Part shown: positions 33,366 through 48,700 of the stretch, piece after piece | Numbering within the stretch: the first letter of the stretch is position 1 | How the letters are laid out: every line of letters begins with the position of its first letter | Source: Epichloe hybrida | Taxonomy: Eukaryota; Ascomycota; Sordariomycetes; Hypocreales; Clavicipitaceae | Direction of reading: 5' to 3' | DNA length: 64,000 nucleotides | NCBI GenBank assembly: GCA_019022495.1 | Contig: JAFEKR010000029.1 | Coordinates: forward strand, 372,001 to 436,000 | Notes under the pieces: generated by a model | What the model was told of the DNA's origin: nothing | Databases searched by the model: none | The model's input: the letters and a program-made list of their open reading frames with translations, nothing else | Made by a program: the position numbers and the translations under genes

Positions 33366-36300
33366 CTCGCAGCCCCGCCCCAGTCAAACTGTCGCCATAC
33401 GGAACGCCATTGTCAACGATCCGACGTCGAAGAGTCCCAAAGACGCCGAAGAAATAGGTCTGAGCGCTCTGGCGGAGGCTCTTACGGAGGAGAAGCAGAA
33501 GCGAAAGCGGCCTCCTCGCGAGTATGTGTAGCTGGCAGGCCGCACTCTAATTGTACACTTTTGCTAATTTCAGTTCCAGCCCGCTTGCCCGATACCATTC
33601 CGAGGCACACTCGTTCCCTGACTATGGGTATGGTTCTCCAAGATCCAACTACGACGCTGGTGTTGGAGGTCTTGTTTAACTTGGCAGTTGAACTAGGTTT
33701 TTTAGTGATAAAATGCAAAAGAAGCGGCTGGTAAGAGATGCCCACGTTTTGGAAACGAACTGGCACCAGACTGATATTGTTGTATAGAGGCAGCTCAATG
33801 GTTCCACAGAAGGAGGGCTAAACACACTAACAAATCCCCCACGCCCGTCGGCTAGTTCCTACTCGCCCAGCGAAAGTCCTCGATCAAAACGACATAAACC
33901 CGACGTAACCTCGCCTGACCCAAGAGACTCCATACATTATAGCCGCTATTTCGTAACTCCCGAGCGTCACGGTGCAAACGAAACCCACGATCTAACTCTC
34001 AGTGGCCCACAAGAAGATTTGTACGAAATTAAGAGCAATTCGAGCACCGGGAAATCAAAAAACTTACGAGCTGGTGTGGGGGAGTTTCGCAGTACTCAGC
34101 CCAAGAGCTGCTATCTGGGGAAGAATCGCGAGAGACGGGATCGGTCAAATTCTTGTTCCCATCGGCTTCCGGGGGATGCTAGAAAGAGCGAGGGCAACAA
34201 CCCTGACGCCCCGGATCGTCTGAAGAGTTCAGGATCATCGGAGAGTCCTGATATTTTGGGAGAGGATGATCCTCCGCCAGCAACTATTTGCTCTGATATC
34301 GTACGTCCGTGGCCCAAACGACCAAGGGTAGCATCACGCACAGAAACAACCAGTCCACATTTCAAACGTCCTCGAGTTCACCAATCCATAGAGTCGATAG
34401 AGTCAGAGGACGAGTTGAGCAAGGATCAATATCGAGAGAGCCGGCGCACAAACTTCTCGGATTTGGCCACCCCGAAGCGCACATCGTCCAGAGGCGACAT
34501 TCTGCCCACACAATTTTTGAAGTCACAGCCGAAACCTTCAGGTACAACACAATACAAACGGGTGTCCCCTTTGTACGTGAGAAGGGCCGTCTGTGGAAAG
34601 CACACCTATGCCACACCAGGGGGTAAGCAGGAGCTCTTCCTCCAACAAGATCGCGACGATTCACTGCTTCTTTTACCGCAAAACGCAGAAGGCCCGTTAA
34701 ATTGGCTGGCTATCGACTTGGAAAATGTCACCAAGATGCAGCACGCCTGCACTCGGAGTCAACTCGTACACGTGACGAGGCCTCGATCAAACGATGGCGG
34801 ACATAGTCTGTGGTTGGAATTCATGGATCATGGCGATGTTATGCGTCTCATACACTCTGCAAGTCCCACTCAATTGGCTGAGTTGCCCGTGTAAGTTATC
34901 CTTGATCACAATTTCATTGAACCTCGGCTAATCATTCCTATGCAGCAAAGAACTTGAGATCAAATGGAAACAGGCATGGGACAAGGCCACCAACTATCAA
35001 TGTCAGATGCATGTCAAATCCTCGGATTCTTTGCCTACTATACCACAGTATGTAGAAGAAATTGCTCCCAAGGGTCGACGAACTGACAAAGACGACACCG
35101 TCAATGGGTCTCGTCGACCGGTCAAGCTAGTGGACCAAATGCAAGACTCGACGAGGACTGAGCAAAACCTGTCCACCGAGGCCAGTAGAGGAGAGGTTCC
35201 TGCTGTGGTAAAGGCTCCGGGTACGAGGCGAACTCGAAGGTCTTCCCCTGTTTATGTTCCTCGAGAAGCAAGTCCAGAGCGGTGGACCAGCCAAAATCCA
35301 GATTGGAGGGCACAATGGTATCAATCTCTGGTGTTCCCCGCTACCGGGAGAAACAGGGCAACGGTCGATGATGGCGATATTCCCAGGTTGGACGAAGGCG
35401 AGTTCCTCAACGATAATCTCATCAGCTTTTACATTCGATACCTGCAATTCAAATTAGAAAACGAGAAACCCGAACTTCTCAGCAAAGTTTATTTCTTCAG
35501 CACTTTTTTCTTCGAGAAATTGAGGTCGACAAAGGGCAAGATCAACTTTGAAGGCGTCAAAGCTTGGACGGCCAAGTTTGATTTGCTCTCCTATGACTAT
35601 ATCGTAGTACCAGTCAATGAAAACGCGCACTGGTACTTGGCGGTCATTTGCAACACGCCAAATGCTGTCCACGGAATGCCTCACGAGGGTGATCAAGATA
35701 ACTCTGAGCGAGTGGACGAATTGTCACCTAGAATAGCAGCCATGGAGCAAAACATGTCCGACGTAGCCATACGAGACGGCGACACGAAACAACTTTCCGT
35801 CGATGTCAAGATTGTTCATTCTCCCCCAAGCTCCGCAAGGACGATGCAGAACCCGTCACCAGGGTTGAAAAATACGACAACAGCCTGTTCTCAAATCAGC
35901 CCTGCGGCCCCGCGTCACGATGATCCCAGAACACCAAAGATCATCACATTAGACTCATTGGCCAGTCCCCACTCTGCAACTTGCAAGGCACTTAGGGAAT
36001 ACATTATTGCGGAGGCAAAGGATAAGAAAGGTGTTGATCTGGTCAAAGTTCCAAATGGCATGACTGCAAAGCGGATACCTGAACAAGACAACTTCTGCGA
36101 CTGTGGAGTATTCATCTTGGGATACATGGAAGAGTTCTTGAAAGACCCGGATGGGACTGTTCGCAAACTGCTCCAACGGGAATCTTTAGGGTGGGATATC
36201 AGGCCGTCCCAGTTGCGGAAATCGCTCCGCGAATTGTTGTTCAAGTTGCAGCATGAACAGCATGAGCGCCATGAAGACGAGAGGGCGGAGAAGCGCTTGC

Positions 36301-36998
36301 TCTCCGCCAAAAGGGATTGTCTTGCCAACAATGCAAATTTCTCAACTCCGAGCGTGGATCGGGATATATCCCCAACGCTAGGAAGGGAATCGTCGGCCAT
36401 GGAATTGCCTGATGCATCTGACGTAGTGATGGTTTCTAAGCCAGCTCCGTTTGCCACTGAAGCGATTGTAAAAGATGATGCTCGAAGCTCTGAACCGGAG
36501 GCGGTGGCTTCGTCGCCGACAAAACGATGCTCGAAAGATAGAGCAACGCTCTTTGAGGGTCCTCAAGCCGATCTGAGTACGGACAACAACAAGCGTAGTG
36601 CTACTAGCTTACGCGATTCATGTCTGTTACTAACCAGCCATGAATTGATCAAGGACGCACTGGGTGAAACTGAGGTGAGAAGGCCCATCGCCCTGACGTC
36701 GAGTCCGCCACGACACACAAATAAACAGGATCTTGTGGAGACCCTACCCATCTCATCATCCGAAGCCGAAGTACAGGTAACCCGGGCCACTCTGAAAAAT
36801 ACTAAGCGCACGTCTATCGAGTCCGTGGATGTTGAAGAAGCAATGTCAATATCAAGAACCCGGGCGACACGGCAAAAGTCTGAGCAACCAGAGTCGTCGC
36901 CATCCTTGATTCAGCCCTTGAGGTCAAGTCAGAGTCTATCACCTGAAAAACTGCAAGCAAAATATGATGGTATTGAGCGGTCTGTGGATTTGACATAA
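33366..36998 (+). CDS. Ulp2/SENP6-type SUMO protease (peptidase C48), 5' end unresolved
   Basis: Removes SUMO chains from proteins in the nucleus. Supported exons: about 33366-33521 (5' part uncertain), 33574-33627, 33706-33730, 33788-34890 and 34946-36998. Phases agree throughout, and the 25-bp exon (DKMQKKRL) is needed to link its neighbours. The catalytic domain begins near VDDGDIPRLDEGEFLNDNLI. Triad residues: His in NENAHWYLAVICN, Asp in IITLDSLASP, Cys in NFCDCGVFILGYMEEF, with the oxyanion Gln in EQDNFCD. About 100 low-complexity residues separate the His and Asp motifs, an insertion typical of Ulp2/SENP6-7 and absent from Ulp1. A long disordered tail follows. The N-terminal region (291 residues of the fourth exon) is basic and Ser-rich with RPWPKRPRVASRTE, a likely nuclear localisation signal. 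Confidence 0.8.
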
Positions 36999-37679
36999 GG
37001 TACATCATTTAGATGAAGTCGAATACCAGAGGATTGACCGGAGGGTATCGATCGACCTCCTTCCTTTTTATCGCTGCGAAGGAGTCTGGGAATTCCCCCT
37101 CTTGGTGTTGGTGCGTGTTTGAAGAAAGTACGCCTGTTGGAGGCATTTCTGCATAGCGTTGGGATCGGCATTTGGGATGAAAAACTGCTCTTTTTTGATG
37201 ATTGTGAGATTGCAAGTACATAGAGCGTCGGGTGCAGCATTCGCAATGGTGCCCTTTTCTAAATATGATTTATGATGCTATTGGTTTCGAGGGCTAGAGT
37301 CTCCTCGGCGCCATTTGCGTTTGGTTCCCAGACATCGGACGAGGGGGCTTGTTTGGCTATTTTTCAAGAAGAACGGACGCACATGCAACAGAGCAAATTA
37401 TCATAATCACAACTCGGCCCTTCAGCGCGGATTCTTTCCTCAGTAGACGTTCAGATCTAGCACTCCCTTCATGTGTACGTACGTGAAGTCGATTGATTCA
37501 TGACTGATAAACGTCCCTGCCTAATAAAAAGAAAACCCATTGCTTTTTTTTTTTCTTCTCTCTCTTTCAAACATGACGAAATGAAGACACATGAAATGGC
37601 GCCAGGACGCCTCAACTATGAAGATTTCCATTTCGTTTCTATATACATAGTATACTCTCTGTCTGTCTGTCTGTCTGCG
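36999..37679. other. Intergenic region between convergent genes
   Basis: Convergent 3' flanks of the SUMO protease and RRP9. A (TCTG)n-like microsatellite lies at about 37658-37676, next to the RRP9 stop. No gene. Confidence 0.5.
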
Positions 37680-39515
37680 CTATGAGCCATCTCCACCGTC
37701 TGACTCTGGCGGTGAGGCGTCCTCGGCGTCGCCATTAACTTGCCGTGGCAGCCGGGGCACCTCGAAGATGACGCCGCCGTTCCGAACGCCGCCGCCCTTG
37801 CAGACTTTCCAGCGACCGAAGCGGTGTTCTTGCGCGACGGCAGCAACGACACACAGCCCGTCTTTGCCGCGGTCTCCGCGCTCAAAGACGGTGATGTCGT
37901 TGACGATTCCTGGTATGGGGCGGTGCGAATCAGCTGTGCCGCGGGGGTTGGGGACGTCTCGGACCGAGTCGTTGTCGTAGTCATCGGGGAGGTCGCCTAG
38001 CACGCCGATTTGTTCAATCTTCTTCTTGTCTTCGGTGAGCTTCCAGACGCGGACGTGGCCGTCCCAGCTGCCGCTGAGGATAATGTCCGAGTAGGGGAGG
38101 GTTTTGAGGGCCGTGATCCAGCGGGGGGTGGGTGCTGGAACGACCTTTTCGATGACGGGGTGGACGTCTGCCGAGGCGGACAGCGGGTCGAGAGCTGGGT
38201 CGAGGCCATGGGCGAGGGGTTGGATGTAGACGGGTTTCTTCTTGGTCAGGCTCCAGAGGGAGATGGCGCCGTTGTCGCTGCCCGTGACGAAGAGGTCGTC
38301 GTCGATCATGGCGATGCGATCCATGCTGCCTTCGTGGAGGAGCGAGCGGGGGTCGACGCCGGGAGGGTTATTCTTCTTGTCGGCGCCGCCGCCGCGGAAG
38401 ACGAGCTGCGTTTCCTCCATGACCTTCCACAGGCGGGCGGTCCTGTCCCGCGCGCCGACGCTGACGCATCGCTCTTGCGCCAGGGCGTCAATGTCGACGA
38501 CGTGGTCTTGGTGGCCGAAGAGGGTCTCGATGTAGGCTAGTGTCTCTAGGCTCCATACTTTGACGGTTCGGTCTCTCGACGCCGAGTATAGCTGGCTTGT
38601 GCCGCGCTGGAACACCAGTGCCGTGACGGCATCGCGGTGGTGCGTGAGGACTTTGACGGGATGCAGTGTGTCGGCGTCGTAGACGACGATTTTGCGGTCC
38701 TCGCCGCCCGTGACGACATACTTGCCGTCCGGGGAGGCGGCCACGGCCAGGATCTGGCCCGTATGTCGTTTGTAGTTTCGGTCTTTACTCTTGCTCTTGT
38801 TCCCTCTGACCCACGCCAGTAGCTCCGGTCTCTTTCTGGCCGGAGCATCAGGCTTCTTGGGTTTCCTCCTCGTCGTCTGCGGGAACTGGTGCTGTGGGAG
38901 GTCCTGCGTCCGCCACTTGTGTAGCGTGAGGTCTTTGGTGGCCGTGTATACGAAGGGCGGGAAGGAAGCAATCGAGGTGACGGAGTTGGTGTTTGTGCGG
39001 AAAAAAGTCTGCGAGGCCTTGTTCAGAGCCAATTGGTTCCAGAGCTGGCGGTACACCCTGCCCTTGGTCTCGGCGACGTCCTCTTGCAGTCTCTCGGCGA
39101 TCAGGTCGCGGTCTATGTCGGCGGCGTCGAACCCAGCCTCGTCCACGTGCTCCTTGACATTTTCGAGGTAGCGCTCCGCCAGCCGAAGTCTCTTCTCGGC
39201 GGCCGTCTCTTCTTCGTCGTCTGAGCTCTGCCGGTCCTCTACGTTTTCGTCGTCGCCCGCTTCGGACGCGCTGCCGTAGCTCTCGTCATCATCCGAGTCG
39301 CTGCCGGAAAGTGAGTCGTCCCGCTCGGCTCTTTTTTTGCTGTTGCCTGAGGCGGCGGCGGCGGCGGCGGCGGAAGCGGAAGCGGCACCGGGTCTTTTGG
39401 CGGACTTGCTGTGAGATGTGGTTTTGGCACCGGCGGTTTTCTTTTTTGGTGCTTCTGGTGCGGCGGGTCGCTTTCGCTTCTTCTGGGCGCCAGGAATGGT
39501 GAAAAAGGACGACAT
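37680..39515 (-). CDS. RRP9: Ribosomal RNA-processing protein RRP9 (U3-55K)
   Basis: Core WD40 protein of the U3 snoRNP, which guides early cleavages of pre-rRNA in the nucleolus. Single exon of 611 residues from the ATG at 39515 (MSSFFTIPGAQKKRKRP). An in-frame ATG at 39533 is possible but less conserved. The N-terminus is Lys-rich, Ala-rich and acidic (SLSGSDSDDDESYGSASE), followed by the family segment EKRLRLAERYLENVKEHVDE and DRDLIAERLQEDVAETKGR. Seven WD repeats follow: HTGQILAVAASPDGKYVVTG, HRDAVTALVFQRGTSQLYSA, HQDHVVDIDALAQERCVSVG, MDRIAMIDDDLFVTGSDNG, and WITALKTLPYSDIILSGSWD with VRVWKLTEDKK. Length and order match RRP9. Divergent from the proteasome gene. Confidence 0.93.
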   Translation of the reverse strand: MSSFFTIPGAQKKRKRPAAPEAPKKKTAGAKTTSHSKSAKRPGAASASAAAAAAASGNSKKRAERDDSLSGSDSDDDESYGSASEAGDDENVEDRQSSDDEEETAAEKRLRLAERYLENVKEHVDEAGFDAADIDRDLIAERLQEDVAETKGRVYRQLWNQLALNKASQTFFRTNTNSVTSIASFPPFVYTATKDLTLHKWRTQDLPQHQFPQTTRRKPKKPDAPARKRPELLAWVRGNKSKSKDRNYKRHTGQILAVAASPDGKYVVTGGEDRKIVVYDADTLHPVKVLTHHRDAVTALVFQRGTSQLYSASRDRTVKVWSLETLAYIETLFGHQDHVVDIDALAQERCVSVGARDRTARLWKVMEETQLVFRGGGADKKNNPPGVDPRSLLHEGSMDRIAMIDDDLFVTGSDNGAISLWSLTKKKPVYIQPLAHGLDPALDPLSASADVHPVIEKVVPAPTPRWITALKTLPYSDIILSGSWDGHVRVWKLTEDKKKIEQIGVLGDLPDDYDNDSVRDVPNPRGTADSHRPIPGIVNDITVFERGDRGKDGLCVVAAVAQEHRFGRWKVCKGGGVRNGGVIFEVPRLPRQVNGDAEDASPPESDGGDGS

Positions 39516-39986
39516 GGTCGCTTTTTTGTACACCCCTGGTATTGTGGTGTATTTCTAGCTTCCTCCCGAGGCTGGCTGCGTGCCTTATGTACTCTCTCGC
39601 CTCTCTTTAAAAAAAAAAAAAAAAAAAAAAGTTGAAGGATGGAGCGCTTGGAGAACCGTACACCCCACTCTCTGCCGGAATGGAACCAATCAGTGGACTT
39701 TCCCGGTGAATAGTGCTTCCGATGATTGGGCGGTGGATGGTGGCACAATCTCAGGTGCAGGTTAGCAGGCACAGACAGGGATCAGGCGAGCTCGTTGACG
39801 CGCAGCGCTATTACAGCCTAACTTACAATACCAGAGAGCGAGCTCGAAGCATCACTATCACTCACTCACTGCAAGCTCGCAACCAACCAAGCCAGACAAG
39901 GCAATCAAGCTACGTCCCAACCTCCAACTTCACACCTCCCATACCACCTCAGTACACGACACCAGCACCGCTCTCAAGTCAACGCC
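39516..39986. promoter_or_regulatory. Divergent promoter region between RRP9 and PRE1
   Basis: 471 bp between opposed start codons, with an A run at 39609-39630. No TATA box or other defined site recognised. Confidence 0.45.
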
Positions 39987-40887
39987 ATGTGGGTAGCCGA
40001 TGATTTCGACAGCTGGGATGACTAGAATTGAGTTGCTGACAGCTTGACATAGGGAGGTTCTGTTGGGAATTACAGGCAAGGACTTCACCATCATCGCCGC
40101 CTCAAAAGCAGCGATGCGTGGTCCTACGATCCTCAAAGCGTCCGACGACAAGACCAGGCCGCTGAACAAGCACACTTTGATGGCTTTCTCGGGAGAGGCT
40201 GGTGATACAGGTACGGGCAGCATGGAAAAACCCTCGTCGATCCATCCACCGATGGAGTCAAGCTGCTTCGAGAAGATGGATGACCAGGAAGAGGAGCGTA
40301 AACAAGCTCGAATTGATGGCTAACATGATCCGGTGCAGTGCAATTCGCCGAGTACATCCAACGAAATGCTCAGCTCTATTCGATGCGAAATGAAACCGAA
40401 CTGTCTCCCTCAGGATTGGCACACTTTGTCCGCGGCGAACTTGCGTCCAGCTTGCGATCGCGTCATCCCTTCAATGTCAATCTCTTGATGGGAGGAGTCG
40501 ATCCCATCACCGGCAAGCCGCACCTTTACTGGCTTGATTATTTGGCCTCGCTGGCCGACGTTCCTTATGCCGCTCACGGCTATGCGCAGTACGTATAGTA
40601 TAGACGCACCTGCTTGCTCGTTTGACTGCTGCTGGGCAAATGTGTATTTCTAGTGTGCCACCGTCGAACTGATTTCTTTGCGCAGGTACTATTGCTTGTC
40701 CATTCTGGATAAGCACCACCATCCCGATATCACACTCGGACAGGGCATCAAGCTCCTAACGCTCTGCACGGATGAGTTGAAGCGACGGTTACCGATCGAT
40801 TTCAAGGGCATGGTGGTCAAGGCGATCAAGGCTGATGGGATCATTGACATAGAGTTTGACGATGAAAAGATCGTAAAGTGCGCGTAG
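39987..40887 (+). CDS. PRE1: 20S proteasome subunit beta-4 (PRE1)
   Basis: Structural, non-catalytic beta subunit of the 20S core. Exons 39987-39992, 40057-40210, 40339-40588 and 40686-40887 give 203 residues, close to the usual length. Sequence landmarks: [97 protein letters not shown] and [19 protein letters not shown]. There is no propeptide and no catalytic Thr1, as expected for beta-4. The first exon codes only two residues: ATGTGG, donor GTAGCC, acceptor GGGAG|GTT. Relatives normally start Met-Glu-Val-Leu-Leu; the residue after Met here (Trp) is uncertain because the nearby AG at 40052 gives a different phase. Confidence 0.9.
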
Positions 40888-42175
40888 ATGGCGGGGAGGG
40901 TGCGGAATATGACAAGACCTGTATTAATATCATCATCGGCCAAGAAGGGCTATTCAATGAAACGGCGTCTTCTATCGGCGAGTACATACCGTGAACGCAC
41001 TGAGAGTGCGACATACTCTACTCCTTCGTAGTGATGCCGAATGAACTCTGCACGATATTCTGCAAAGTCGAGTCCGGACGAAGCGAAGAGACTTGCTTAC
41101 GTGGTTCACCGTCGAGTCCAAAAATAGTTGGCATCTTGTTCGGCCGGGGAAAAACACTTGTTTGGGTGGGTTGCCAAGGTCTTGACGAGGCGCATTGGCT
41201 ATAATGCGACGAGCATAAGCATTTGTTTTCTAACATGGTTTCAGTTCATTTTTCATTCAACTTTATGAAACAGTTGCGACAACCCATTAATAAAGCGTTT
41301 GACACGGGGTTGGAACGAGGCTGCTCAAGTGTGAGTACTGAAGAGTACCTCCCGTGACTCAGGTACAGTCTTTTTGGTGGGCGGACCCGCCGTGAGTACA
41401 AGGGAGCTACGCGAGTGAGATAACGTGAGATGACCCACCGTGCCGCGGCCGGACTCGGTGACACCCAAGTGACGGCACCAAGTGCTGGCGGCTCAAGCCT
41501 CCAGTCAACTGGCTCGGACTGGGGCTGCTGCTGCTGCATCGCACTGTCAGTGGCTGCCCAATACATGCATGGCGGTGTCAACTTCCCCCTCCGCGCTGGC
41601 AAACCGCTTGGCCGATGGGGCAAGGCCGCAAGGGAAACGGGGGAAGGAAAAATAAAAAATTATTCAACCCGAGAAAATGTTTGGCCCCGCATGATTGGGC
41701 ACTAGCCTTCCCTGGGTCACCCGCAAAGTAATTTTTTCCCTTTTTGCCTCCCACCGACTCGCCCGCCGTCCCTTCTTTTCCCTTCCACAAGTCAAACCTC
41801 TACATCCACAAACCCTTTCATTCCCCTCCTCTCATCCCCTCTCATCTAGGTCATTTCCAGAGACCGTCCGTCTTTCCTTGGTCTTTCCTTTGAAGTCTTG
41901 TTCTTCGAGGGATCGCGCAAGCATCGGCTTCTTGTGTAATCATTTCTGGGGAAGAATCCAAGTCAGGAGCTCACGTCCTTGCCTTTTCTTTCTCTTTGAT
42001 AACCGATTCAGATCCTGTTCCATCAGACTGCCTCTCTTTCGTTCTTTGCGGGAGTGGTTTTGCTGTATATTACAAACGATTTCACTGTTTCTGCGCCCTT
42101 TGGAGATTCAAGGCACCAACGTCTGACGTACAACTCGTTATCAACAACACAACGATCCAAAACTCAGATACCAAC
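40888..42175. promoter_or_regulatory. Promoter and long 5' leader of DED1
   Basis: About 1.3 kb. The last 400 bp before the DED1 ATG are pyrimidine-rich (CCTTTC, TCTTTC runs), as in the leaders of highly expressed fungal genes, and may contain a leader intron. No supportable gene in the rest. Confidence 0.5.
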
Positions 42176-44330
<2,155 letters not shown>

Positions 44331-45797
44331 ACTGTTCGCAATCACGGCGATTTGCCTTGACCCAAGAGTCAGGGTTTGGTCACGAAAACGATGGCCGCAA
44401 CTGGTACTTGTGGATTCCACATGTGCCAGATCCTGCTTTGCACTGTTATGTTTTGCTCGACGCACATGGACAAACTTGATTTCTCCCTGCTTTCTTCTTT
44501 TCGACTCATATTTCTTTTCTCATTTACTACCTATTTTCTTGGACGAACGGCGACAGCATGACCTGCGAAGACGGATGAGTGCCTAATCGGTTCACCGGAC
44601 TTTCTCAGCAGTAACGGTCACGGGGCATTCACGAAGCATGTGATAGACAGCATTTGTTTTGATTTCGTCACCTTCCTCGCTTGATACCCCTTAGACCGAG
44701 ATTTGGGGGAACTGAAGGCACTGCTGGAAACGTGGTGATATATAATGGATCTGGAAAAGAAGAAACGCAGGTCCGGTCATGAACATCACGATTCTGCATG
44801 TGTCTTTATCGCCCAGGGAGAGGCACTGTTTTCTCCCTCAAGGGGCATATTTTTCGCTTTCACGATAGAGGGTCATGTTATCGCCGTGCAGATATAGACA
44901 AAAGTGGATTTACTCGGTTCTCTGGTCAGAATTGCTCATTTGGTCTCCCAGCGGTGGAAGACTTGGAGGGAGAGATGAGAACAAATGAACATAGATTTGG
45001 AGGAAAGAAAGCCACTTTGACAGGCTTTCCTCTGTTCCATAGTCAGAGAGAGAGAGCCAGGACGGGCCCGCACTCGACACATAGGTTATGGATTTCGGTT
45101 GGGCAACGGCACGCGCATCAAAAGGCTCTTGTTCTCTTTTGACAGCTGCACGCGCGCACAGGGGGCAGTGAGACATAGACTTTGGGTTTTTGGAGGATGC
45201 CCAGGTCAAACGTCTTGGTCGCCTTGTGCCTCGCGCGAATAGATAGGGGACAAACCAGAGCGGACTGAGGAGTCCAAGTTAAAAAAAATGAAATGACGCT
45301 TTTTTGCAGTTGATTCCTCTCCCTAGCTGATAAAGTATGGCGACAAAACTCTATTTGTGTGATGTGATGTGATACTGGTTGGATTACCGTCGATTTTCTC
45401 GCGCGTGCTCTCCATCTCCATGATTCGTGACTGATGATGGCGAGCCAACCAGCCCAACTGCTGAACTCGATTGCTGAACTTCTGAGAGGACAAGTACGGA
45501 GAGGAAAGGGTTGATGTCTGTCTGGCCTGTCATACACAATTGATTGTCTTCTAGAAACGAACTTAACAGGCGAAGAACCCGCGCACGAACACCACTCGAA
45601 AGTTACCCGAGCACCATGTAGAGGTACGACATTTCACGCATCACGCACGGATCAAGCGGACGTCAAGGCTGCATAAAAATATCATTTAGCAATACGCCAG
45701 CTGCGTATTCCTTCATAAGACTGTTTGAATAAAAGTTCAAGGAAAATGCTTAAATCCAGTCAAAACGGAACATATCTATAGAAAAGCGCCAGGACGC
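44331..45797. other. Intergenic region between convergent genes
   Basis: About 1.5 kb at the convergent 3' ends of DED1 and the calcium-ATPase locus. It probably contains the DED1 3'UTR. No convincing gene in either strand; open frames are short and not protein-like. Confidence 0.5.
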
Positions 45798-48700
45798 CTA
45801 TCGGCCTTTTTCGATATCCGTACCCTGGACGGACGGAGCGTTATTCACCATAATGACCGGGGCATTGATTGATGAGTCCACCGTCCCCTTTGGCCCATCC
45901 ACCTGGTAGACCTGCTTGTCTTCGTGCCCATTCTTCATGTTTCGCTTGAAGAAGCGCATGAAACGAGCGTAGATTCTGGCCAAGGCGCGGTACGCCGCGC
46001 CAAAGGGGCCGCCGACGATGCCGGCAATCTTTATGAACCAAGCGTCGGGGAAAAGACGCACGAGAATGGCCCAGGGGAGGCACATCATGGCAGTGACGAT
46101 GGAAACGGCCCACTGGGTGCCGTCGAGACCCTTCGGGTTGATGGCGAAGGCGCGGGATCCGACGAAGATGATGGTAATTTGAAGACCCACCATGAGGAGG
46201 TTGATAAAGATGAAGAAGCGATTGCGGTGGACGCCTTCAAAAATGTTGAACTTGTTATCGAGACGACGGCTGTTGAACTCGTTGAAGATTTGCATCCACA
46301 CAAAGGTGTTGAAGATGATGGTATCGAGCTCTAGCTTGCCTTGACTTTCGTCTTCGTGGCCCTCGTAGCCGAGGATTGAGATGCCGTCGAAAAGAGAACA
46401 AAGGTGACTGTAAGCTGAAAGATGGATTGACCAATGATCATTTTCCACATCTTGTTTTGGGGGAGGAGACTCGTTAGTACATTGCTTCAATGAGGCTGAA
46501 TTTAGGCGATCCGCACCACTTGCGAAATCGAACGAGTCAAAGGGGAGTAGGGGGGAGAGTTGAGAAACGTACCGTGGTGGTGATCAAAGGTGCCTTCTTG
46601 CCCTGAGGAGGGCGATCCAGAATCTTCTCGGTAGGGGGGTCCGTGGCAAGGGCCAGGGCGGCAAAGGTGTCCATGATGAGGTTCACCCAGAGAAGCTGCA
46701 CGGCCGTAAGGACAGACTTCATCTTTTCGTCGTAGACGGCAGTGATAAAGGCGAGGAGCACAGCGGTGATGCTGACGGTAATCTGGAACTGCAGGAACTT
46801 TTGAACGGCGTCGTTGACGGCACGACCCCATTTCAATGCGGTGACGATAGAGGTGAAGTCGTCATCCATGAGAACGATTGAAGACGCCTCCTTGGCGACT
46901 TCAGTGCCTGAAATACCCATTGAGAACCCGACATCTGCTGCTTTAAGTGCAGGTGCATCATTGGTGCCATCGCCAGTCACAGCGACGGTCTCGCCCAATT
47001 CCTTGAGTTTGATGACGAGAATCCTCTTATCTTCGGGGGAAGAACGCGCCAAAACTTGCAATTTGGGCAAGATGGACTTCATGCCAGCGTCTGTGAGCTT
47101 GCGGAACACAGGGCCTTCCATGATGACACCGCCGTCAGTGTAGATGCCGCATTCGGTGGCGATGGCTCGTGCCGTGACGATGTTGTCACCTGTAACCATG
47201 CGGACCACGAGGCCGGCATGCTGGAACCTACGCACAGCTTCGGGCACACCTGGGCGAACTGGGTCCTGGATACCCACGACACCGAGCAAGACGAGGTCTT
47301 GGAGCAGAGAAGCAAAAGCAACATGACCATCATCAGTGACTTCAGCATAGGTAGGCGGCCATGACTGGAAGTCCTTGTACATAAGACCAATTGTGCGGAG
47401 GGAGTTGCCAGCATACCTTTGGATCGTGGCCATCATGTTCTGTTTCAACCCAGGCGTGAGTGCATCCTGCTGCAAGGTGTGCGGATTGGCCACGGTAGCA
47501 CAGTAGCCGAGCAGAATCTCCGAAGCACCTTTGACATGAAGTCTGTACCCTCCACCGCTGTTACGGGTAACGGAGCCCATACACTTCTTGCCAGAGTCAA
47601 AGGGGAACATTTGCACAACTGTCTCGTTGGCTCGCGTCTCCGCAAGAGATTGTAATCCGAGATGGTCTTTGGAAAATTGGAGCAGGGCAGTCTCTGTTTT
47701 GGAGCCGATGAAAGTCGCCTGGCCGTCTTGCTCGCCCTCACAGGCCGTGGAGTTGATGGCAACGGCTTGGTTGATCAAGTGCTTGGTATTGGCGGGCAAG
47801 GCAGTGGCCCACTGAGAGATTGGTTCGGACTCTGACTTGGAGAAGAGGGTGTTTCCGAATGTGCCGGCAACGACTGTCATTTTGTTCGTTGTCTAGTACG
47901 AACAAACGAAGCATCATGTTGGTGAGTGGACATTTACGGTGACATGACGGAATGTAGGAGGAGGAGGAGTGACGTACCAGAGTGCCCGTCTTGTCAGAGC
48001 AAATAGTTGTAGCATTTCCATGGTCTCACAAGCACGTAGCATACGGACGAGGTTGTTCTCCTTGAGGAGTCTAGTCGTAGCGAATGCCAGAGCGAGAGTT
48101 ACGGCGAGCGGCAGACCTTCAGGCACAGCTACAACAACAATGGTGATGGCGACAATGAGAATGTCCATGAACGCATAAGCCTTTTCGGCAGAGGTGCGTC
48201 GGTCTCCAGCTAGACCTGCAACAAACCGGAATTGGAGGGCAAAGAACAATAAGCCGGCCGCCATGCTGCCGAGCTTGGCAATGGCAATGGCAACACCCTC
48301 GAGCTTCTTCTGGAGAGGGGTGTCTTCGACTTCGGTGCGGACAGACATCATGATCTTGCCAAAAGAGCTGTGCACACCGACCGAGGTGCAAACAAAGGTT
48401 CCCATGCCTGAAGAACATGTGTCAGTATCAAAAGCCTTGGTAAGACAGACAGTACACGTGTGTTGGGAGTGTTTTGAGAGGAATAATAAACCTTCGAGGA
48501 CCTTGGCTCCAGAGATGATGAATGGGTCCAAGTTCCTCACCAGTGGCCGAGGACTCGTCGCACTTGACATCATAGCCTTGGATGAAGATGCCGTCGACGG
48601 GGACCAAGTCACCAGGCTCCAGGTGCAAGACATCACCGACGAGAATATTATGAACGTCGATCATCAAGGACTTTCCGGAACGAACGGCTTTAATCTCACG

